DNA from: Epinephelus fuscoguttatus
Lineage: Eukaryota > Chordata > Actinopteri > Perciformes > Serranidae
Length of the DNA stretch: 64,000 nucleotides
Assembly: GCF_011397635.1 (NCBI RefSeq)
Contig: NC_064758.1
Coordinates: forward strand, 20,829,013-20,893,012
Reading direction: 5' to 3'
A program made the position numbers and the translations under genes. Shown here in pieces: positions 56,801 through 64,000 of the stretch; position 1 is the stretch's first letter, and each line of letters begins with the position of its first letter. The notes beneath the pieces are model-generated. The model ran no database searches and was not told the DNA's origin. It saw only the letters and a program-made list of their open reading frames with translations.

Positions 56801-59800
56801 TTTCAAGTGGTTTCACTGTCACAGACAAATTCCCAGCATCAGAATAAAAATCATGAAACTTTTCCCACCACTAATCTCGAATGTTTGCTGAAATGTGGTC
56901 ATAAAACTCAGTCCAAGCTGGCTTAAGTCAGTGTTTTTCTCGTCTTGATGTTGTGATAAAATCAAACATGTTAAATGCTTCTAAGATTTTAGATATAGCT
57001 CATGCAAATAGTGAAGAATAGCTGAGCTTTCTCCTGCACGAAACAACAAGACGCAAACTGGGTAGACAGTAAAAATGGGGAAAACTCTGGGGAGGCGCAA
57101 GAACATGAACAAGTCTCGTTTCTCTCGTACTGTGGAAAAGGAGGAACAACTAGTGGGGGTGTATGGCAGGCATTAATCGCTGGATTATTGTTACTATCAG
57201 CAAAAATAGATAAATATAAATTAGCTGCAAGCCCATGTATGACTCGAAAAGGCACGATTCCCCTGTACAAATATTAAATCCTGCCCACAAGCTGACTCAC
57301 TGATTCGAAACTTTCACTGAAGACTTTTGGAAGACAAAAATATTGGTGAGACTTTATTGGCTGGGACATGAAAACTCCTCTAAATATTCACAAGACCAAC
57401 TGGTTGCACTGCATAATCCAACTACTGATATCCAACTCTTTTATCTTAATTAGCGAGGTAACACTTCATAAATATCTATAACAAAGTCTCTTCCCCCGTC
57501 CTAGGGGGAAGAGACTAGGCCACAGTCACAGCATCACCCAGACAGCATTAGCAGGTGAAAAGCTGTCTGGGCTGCAACCCCACCACGTTTTGTTGAGAAG
57601 TGAAATTCTGTTCAGCTTTTCACTGGCTAATCACCAGAAAAATGTTCACCCATTTTGCCTCCCAGCAGACACGCTGTGTGTGTTTACCTCCATGGGGTTA
57701 ACGGTGATGGTGAGAGCTGAGTCATCCCAGTCCATCTCGTTCTCTTTGCCGTTCTCCTGGTCCCTCATGGTTCGCTGGTGTGCGGCTCGGATGCGGAACA
57801 CGCCCAGGATGATCATAAACACTAAAAAGCTGACGCACACCACAATGACAATGGTGGCAGCGCTGGGAACAACTGTGACAAAGCACAAACACACAAACAC
57901 AAAATTACAGGTTAGACATAAACTATATTTAATCTGCACATAAAAAACATTTTACAGTTTTATGTGAGGAGACAAAGCATCCACGTCTGTCTGAGGGCAT
58001 TTCAAGGGCTGTAGTTTCATGGTGTGCCAGCGCTGATTTTAATGGTTTCTTAGTAAACTGCAGATGCTTTCGGCAGCTCTAGGTGTGCGTCTTTCTTTAA
58101 ATAGCTTTGCCTGTCTCCCTCTGCTCCGCTTTGCCCCATATTAGCAGAATGGCCCTTTCTTTTGCGTGGCAGGCTTAGTGAGCCTGACAGCCCAGAGGAT
58201 TACTAAAGCCAAGAAATAAAAGGTTTGTGTTAAGACCACCGCCTGTACAGATGTCACAGACAGCACTTGCGCCATTAAAAAAAAAAAAGAGGGGCGAACA
58301 CCCAGCGTTTCCTACGTGTCCTACTTCTGGTTAATAGATTGTAATCCAACCTCAGCAATGCGTTTCACACCAGAGGCCAAATATTTTTTCTACAGCAACA
58401 ACAGATTACTGGGTTGATTTTGACGCTTGGCATCAAAGCTGCAGTTGGTTACTTTTTTAATATTTGCTGAAGATGTCACTTCTCGTATTGCTTTTGATGG
58501 CATTTGCATGAAAATGACCAAAGCTGAGGAGTCGCTCATGCAGCTGTCAATCAAAGCTCCTGAACTGTGGTCAAACTGTCAAACAAGGCAGCACTGGCTC
58601 ACAAACTCTCTCAATTTACAGCTAAACAGTACACTATTATATTTCTGAAAACATCTGAGGTGAAAAATAGGCATAGCAGTAAACAATCTTGATTCATGTT
58701 TGATCAGCGCTGCCTAGTTTGACAGTTTTACCACAGCTCTAAAGCAGTGACCGACATGATTGATACCCACATTAGAGTCTCTTTGGCTTTGACTGGTTGT
58801 TTTCAGTCATGTGCAAAAGCCATTAGAAGTGTTATGAGGGGGCTACAGATTATCTGTCCCATGGGCAGCATGTTAGTGCAGTGGTTAGCACTGTCATCAC
58901 ATAGCAAAACAGTTCCAGGTTCAAACCCTGCTGGCCAGCTGGGGTCCTTCTGTGTGTTTGCGTGTACTCCTGGTTCTTTGCAAAAGTTCTCCTGGCTCCT
59001 CGTAGGTTTTCTCTAGGTTCTCTGGCTTCCTTCCGTCCAAAGATGTGCAGGTTAGGATAACTGGTGACTGTAGATTGCCCGTAGGTGTGAGCATGAATGG
59101 TTGCCTGTCTCTATGTGTCAGCTTTATGATAGTTTGGCACGCCAGGGTGTACCCTGCCTCTCACCCAATGTCAGCTCGGATAGGCTTCAGTCGCCCCATG
59201 ACCCTTAAGAGGATATGTGTTTTACAGAAAATCGATTGATAGGTATCTGTCAAATATGACAAGAAGTTCTTTTTAAAAAAGTTACCAACTGTGGCAATTG
59301 TGAAGTTTCGGCAGGCGCAAAGTCAAATCACTGTTCATAGAGAGATTATATATTATGATGCCTGAAAGTTTGTTTTTAGGCAAAATGTAAATCTCTGAAA
59401 CTGAAACTGAAATTCATTCTTTGTATTTCTGTCCTTTAACACTGCTAGTTGTGAAGATATACTTAAGTAGAAAAAGTAAAATAAAAAAATATTGTACATA
59501 GTCCTGGTTTGTATGATGCAAAGGACAAAAAAAGATGCATTGTGTATTATTTCAAAAAGGTATCACATGCTGCGGTACCTGAGGCCTGGTGAGCGTTGAC
59601 CAGGTTGTGACCGGACAGATCTACAGAGGCATGATGTACAGGGTTGATGAAGTTGGGCTGCACCATGGCGTTGTTGGCATGCTCCACAGGATTGGCTGTG
59701 TGGATTACATTTACCTGAAAAGTATAAAACACAGAAACACATTGTGACAAAATGCTCTCTCCATTTTAGCTAAATGTACTGTGAGGATACAAAGGAATGT

Positions 59801-62674
59801 TTCAGTTAACATACAGCCACTGCTTGCACACCTCTGTCATGAATGTGTCACTGTTATGTGATGTAACTGACAAATGCTCAGTTATACCTCGACCTTGAAG
59901 TCATTGCTGATGTAGCGACCGTTGAGTTCGGAGCAGACCAGTTTGAATTTCCTGTCAAAGAGAGCCTCAGTGTGCCAGTTCTTGTAACGGATTAGATGCA
60001 GGACCTGCTCGTAGTTGGCCATGGTGTTCACACCTGGAACACACAGAGGGGAGCTTGTGTCAGAGAAATTTGAGCAAAAAGTCACCTGAAAAGTTAAAGT
60101 AGAGTATTGTTGTGGAATAACCTGTTTGTAAAAATTCAGCAATATATTGCTTTAAAGAAAAGATACCCTGAGAGACAGTGGTAACTCTGACTTCAAATCA
60201 CACTGGTTCACATTTTGATTGTGCCTAAACTTTAAATACTTACACATGCACATTATATATGGTTCCATATTTTTTTTTATTGTTTACCCGCGAGGCATCT
60301 ATTAAACAGATTTCAAAGACTTTACTTCTTGTGTCAAGCAGATATTTTTTGCCGTCATATCACCACGATGTGCTAGTTCTGGCAGCTTTGTGATCTTTAC
60401 CGGTGATGACGAGGCCCAGGTTAGAGGAGCTCATCTCCAGGCCGTGCTGCTGCAGCTGGGACATGTCCACCTCCAGGCCCTCGTGCTCCCCGTCCAGCTC
60501 GTCTCCCACCACAGTCACTTCACACGTGTCCAGGTTGTGCATGATCTCCTCTGACACCACCGTCTCTTGGACTGAATAAACAATGGAGAAAAGATTTAGA
60601 ATGAAGACTTGTTGGGCTCTTCTCAAATTTATTATTGTCCTGGGTCTGTAATTCAAGTTTGCCGTTAGTGTTAAAAGAATACTCCACTTATTTAGCATTG
60701 TGCTCTCATAACACGGACTAACGATGGACAGCAGCAGAACAGAGCAGATATTTATATTTCATGGATTCGTGTTCCTTGTCAGAACTTGTCGCCTACATTA
60801 CCCACAATACAACTGCTTACAGTTGGGTCAGACATTTGGATGTATTATGCTAGCAGCAGCTAATGTACCTCACACCACTGGCCTCAAGCAGAACTGAGGA
60901 GTGGGCTACACAAATCTAGTAAACTCATTTCTTTAGGACCCTGACACACCAAGCAGGCAGTCAGCCGTTGGTCAATGTCAGGCCGTCAATGAGCGTCTCT
61001 TGCCCTAGTTTTTGCGGTGTGTCCCACATCCTTGGCAAGAGTCAGCCCATGTCGGCTATTTTTTGGCTGATTCAGCATGTTGAATCGGCATTGTTGCTGG
61101 CAGAACGCGACAATAAGAGAAATCTCTCTGATAGGCATGTTCAACTCAGTGCACGAGTAAGAAAGGGTGAAAGGGAAGAGAGGAAAGTAAACAAACGACA
61201 AAATACCAAAATACACTTTTCTTTTCACAAGATTAAAACATCTTTCTATTCATGTGAAATTTCCAGTTCACAAATACAACGACTTGTTAATGAGCTGCTG
61301 AAATGTCTTATTTTAGAGAGCAATTCATGGAAAACAGGGTGAGGGTTAGAGGGGGAGGATGAAGAACTGAATCTAGATGAGTAAGCATCTCAGATAACAC
61401 GATATGGGCCACCTCAGTTTGATCATTAGAAATGATCAGCGATAGTACAGTTCAAAGTGAGCTTCTACAACCTCCATTGTCAGGACAGCAGCTAGACTTA
61501 GCTATGCTGTTACTGTGCCACATACATGTATACACACAGTCATCACAGCTGTCCTTCATCATGAACTACTGCAGATTGACTAGCGTTGTTAACAGCAAAT
61601 AATGATCAATGTTTAGTGTTACTAGAAGTATGGTGCTCCTTTGTTGACACAGGTAGTTTAATAGTCTTAATTATAAAGTCCTCTGTAATTATATATTTTT
61701 TAATTAGTTTAAGAACAGAGGTGTAAAACATGAAAAAAGTCATATAAAATTTTACTATATTTAAACAGCCCAGCTGAGGCAGCCTGTCATGTCCGTTTTG
61801 CTTGTGAAACATGAATATTTTATGCATGTACATTTTGCACCTTTTGACTCTGTGGAAGCTGCTATTAGGTGATTCTTAGTCATCTGCTGTGACATCTCGT
61901 GTTTGTTGGCGGTGGAAGGTGGGGCAGGCTTATGCAGGTAATAGCAATAGATCTCTGTAAGCCCTTTTGTCCCATATGGCCTGCTGTTTACCACAGGACA
62001 TTGCATCTCCCTGTATCTGTGTCACATCTATTGTCTCTCCACGTCTTAGCTCATACAACGAGCCAGATGGCTGGCTGGTCACTGCCCCTCCCATAAAGCA
62101 GTAAACAACTTATCTCTTTCCTCCCTCCCTCTCGCTCTGTCTGTCCAGTGCCTTCTGCCTCCAGGCGTAATCCTCCTCACCATCACCAGCTACTGTACAT
62201 CTACACACCGCTATTAACTGTACATTCAGTGTCACCACGGCAACTAAGGTGGCACAAGACTAAGATTACATATGTGGTAGTTTTGAAGTCGAAATTATAT
62301 AACTCAGAGGATGAGCAGACTGTTAAACAAACAACACAACTAATCCATGGAAAATAGGTTGGCTACATCTACAATCCTCTCTAACATTATCTAAGGATAA
62401 TGTAGAGGACATATGTGCACTTCTCTCACCCGTAGGGTCGTCATCAGCTCCCTCTGCCGCTTCAGACTCAGCGTCGGCCTCCACTTCGCGGGTGATGGTG
62501 CTCACGATGCGTAGCTCTGGGAAAAGCGTCACACCTTCCTGGCTCTCAAATTCGGCAGCGCTGCGGGCAAAGTGGTCGATGCCGCTCAGGCTGATCTTTG
62601 GCTCTTCGGGCTGCAGCACCATCACATAACCTTCGGCATCTGGTACGGTTACGCAGGACTCCTCGTTGAAGCAT
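53832..62674 (-). CDS. clstn1: Calsyntenin-1, C-terminal part (six exons, 5' end off window)
   Basis: Calsyntenin-1 is a type I membrane protein with two cadherin repeats. It acts at synapses and links cargo vesicles, including those with APP, to kinesin-1. Exons (high to low): 62674-62430, 60571-60401, 60033-59888, 59714-59579, 57872-57688, 54026-53832, giving about 359 codons with consistent phases. Visible parts: extracellular membrane-proximal region (LQPEEPKISLSGIDHFARSA, LFPELRIVSTITREVE, LCTE-free CSELNGRYISNDFKVE, NVIHTANPVEHANN), then a transmembrane helix (ATIVIVVCVSFLVFMIILGV), then a cytoplasmic tail with two kinesin-light-chain motifs, MDWDDSAL and LEWDDSTL, around a long Glu-rich stretch, ending STLTY. 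Both KLC motifs are intact. The Glu/Asp-rich last exon matches human CLSTN1 rather than CLSTN2 or CLSTN3. Cadherin and LNS/laminin-G parts lie off the right edge. Confidence 0.94.
58859..59243 (+). mobile_element. tRNA-derived SINE, second copy, in clstn1 intron
   Basis: Same family as 38477-38843 but on the plus strand: GGCAGCATGTTAGTGCAGTG head, GTGGTTAGCACTGTC A-box region, AGGTTCAAACCCTG B-box, then GATGTGCAGGTTAGG and GGTGTACCCTGCCTCTC body segments. TATCTGTC flanks it on both sides (58851-58858 and 59244-59251), a likely short target duplication. It is more diverged than the other copy. Confidence 0.7.
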
Positions 62675-64000
62675 CTGGGGGGGAGATTTAAGTTTGAATA
62701 GCTGTATTGTTTATCCTTTTTTAAAGAAAAGGGATACTTTGCTGATTTTCAACTAGCTTTATGTCATAATAATGTGGATAGTATGTGTAAACACATAAAT
62801 GAATAAAACAGAAGCTGAATAAACTGAGCTCAAATCATAAAACCAAGCAGTGCTGATAAAATATAAACCAGTATTCTGTTGCAATACAATGCGTCCTGTG
62901 TCAAAATGGATGAGCTTGCATTATGTCATCCACCAGTGGGAGCATTTATTGGTCCTGAGTGGCGCAGTACATTCTTGCATTAGTAGTAGTTTCTACCTTT
63001 TGAGCAAAACCAAATGCCACAGCCCGTTTTCTCCCGTCATAACGCACCAATTTCAAAATTATTTGCATCTTTCTTCTGCATAGACAGCCCAGTTTTATAA
63101 AAAAGACCATCTTTCCAGCATTGGAATAGTTCTTCAATTTGCCATTCTCCCTCTGCTTTGGAAGACAACAAGGGCATTTTAAATGTGCCCTGCTTGTAGT
63201 ATCTAATGTATGCAAGGCTCAGACAGGGTAATGAGGAAAGACAGACTGAGATGGACTGTTACAGCTTCAGAACAAACATGGAGGTGAATAAATTTGAGCC
63301 ATTTGGACTCAACAGTAGGAAAGGAAACAAGGAATTTGTAGCATCGTAGAAGATAACAGCTTCAAAATCTCTTAAAAGCTGTGAAGTTGTAAAATTGGTC
63401 TGTTAGAAAGAGCTGAGGAGCAATTTTAGAAACTCTTTTCAGGAGTAATTGCGTGCAGTTTTACGTGCTCCAACTGTTCAGACGTGTAGTAAATATTATG
63501 CTCTTTTCAGGAGGGAAAGGAACATAAAAACACGGGAATATGCTTGTAAACAGGTGTACTTAATGGTGTGGAGAGAAATCTTAAAAGGTAAAAAAAAAAA
63601 AAAAAATAGACCCATTTTGTGTTTCGCTGTGAACACAACTCCACATAAAAACTGCTTATTACAGAGCCTCCTCTACATTTATGTAGATGTAATGACACTG
63701 ACAGCTGGGAAGTTGCCCTCACGGTAGAAACTGAAGCTATAAGCAAAATTCATCTTTTGGTCTATTTGCTAAGTCTGCCCAATAAAACGCAGTGTTGGTG
63801 CAGATTTGTGCATATGCAAATAAGAAGCAATGTTAAACTGCAACACTAACTGGAGGTGAACTTAGAGTGTACTCAGCAGAAACCTGAGTCGTAATACAGT
63901 CTTTTCATACATCATCTGTGACTGTGATGCTGTTTTGTTATTCACATTTCAGCCTCTGAATACATCATTGTCATAAAAACTACATCAAAGAGAAGTGAAA
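62675..64000 (-). other. clstn1: clstn1 intron (partial)
   Basis: Upstream of the 62674 acceptor (a run of C then AG) no further clstn1 exon is recognisable to the window edge. The open frames here have no cadherin or LNS content. An A-rich run lies at about 63590-63606. Confidence 0.6.

Noticed and set aside
60968-61342. 124-codon plus-strand frame in a clstn1 intron
   Set aside because: No recognisable domain, no promoter or splice support, and it is opposite to the gene; likely a diverged repeat.

Overview
The window is from a vertebrate, most likely a spiny-rayed (acanthomorph) teleost. The genes are intron-split with normal GT-AG signals and encode proteins close to human ones, while the introns and spacers carry repeats of fish type: palindromic non-autonomous DNA transposons with TTAAAGGG-like ends, a tRNA-derived SINE, a truncated LINE and many microsatellites. 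The gene set matches human 1p36.22.

Layout, left to right. 1-5.77 kb is the 5' part of kif1b (minus): a non-coding first exon, the first coding exon and part of the next intron; the rest of the gene lies off the left edge. 6.85-32.1 kb is all of ube4b (minus), 29 coding exons whose splice phases I followed from ATG to stop, giving 1364 codons. 32.65-34.2 kb is rbp7 (minus), 4 exons, 137 aa. 36.6-42.6 kb is nmnat1 (minus), 4 coding exons, 274 aa. It is head-to-head with lzic (plus, 43.2-45.6 kb, 6 coding exons, 189 aa). 45.6-49.4 kb is a gene-free spacer full of repeats. 49.4-64 kb is the 3' part of clstn1 (minus): six coding exons and probably a very long 3' UTR. The N-terminal part of clstn1 lies off the right edge.

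The genes do not form an operon-like unit; they are neighbours by ancient synteny. Roles by family: kinesin-3 motor (kif1b), E4 ubiquitin ligase (ube4b), cellular retinoid carrier (rbp7), nuclear NAD synthesis (nmnat1), ICAT-like small protein (lzic), and kinesin-1 cargo adaptor or synaptic cadherin (clstn1).

Most notable points: (1) clstn1 is on the opposite strand from its human arrangement relative to lzic, and ctnnbip1, which lies between them in human, is not visible; the spacer looks like a rearrangement breakpoint. (2) ube4b has two in-phase cassette exons flanked by a GC donor, a UGCAUG element and a UG-rich tract, a plausible tissue-regulated splicing module. (3) The ube4b promoter has an exact GTCACGTGAC (CLEAR) palindrome. 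(4) A SINE with perfect 11-bp target duplication has its T-arm extended to a 14-bp stem. (5) Several unrelated repeat families share TTAAAGGG-type ends. I saw no CRISPR array, operon, prokaryotic sequence or virus-like element. All family comparisons come from memory, not from searches.
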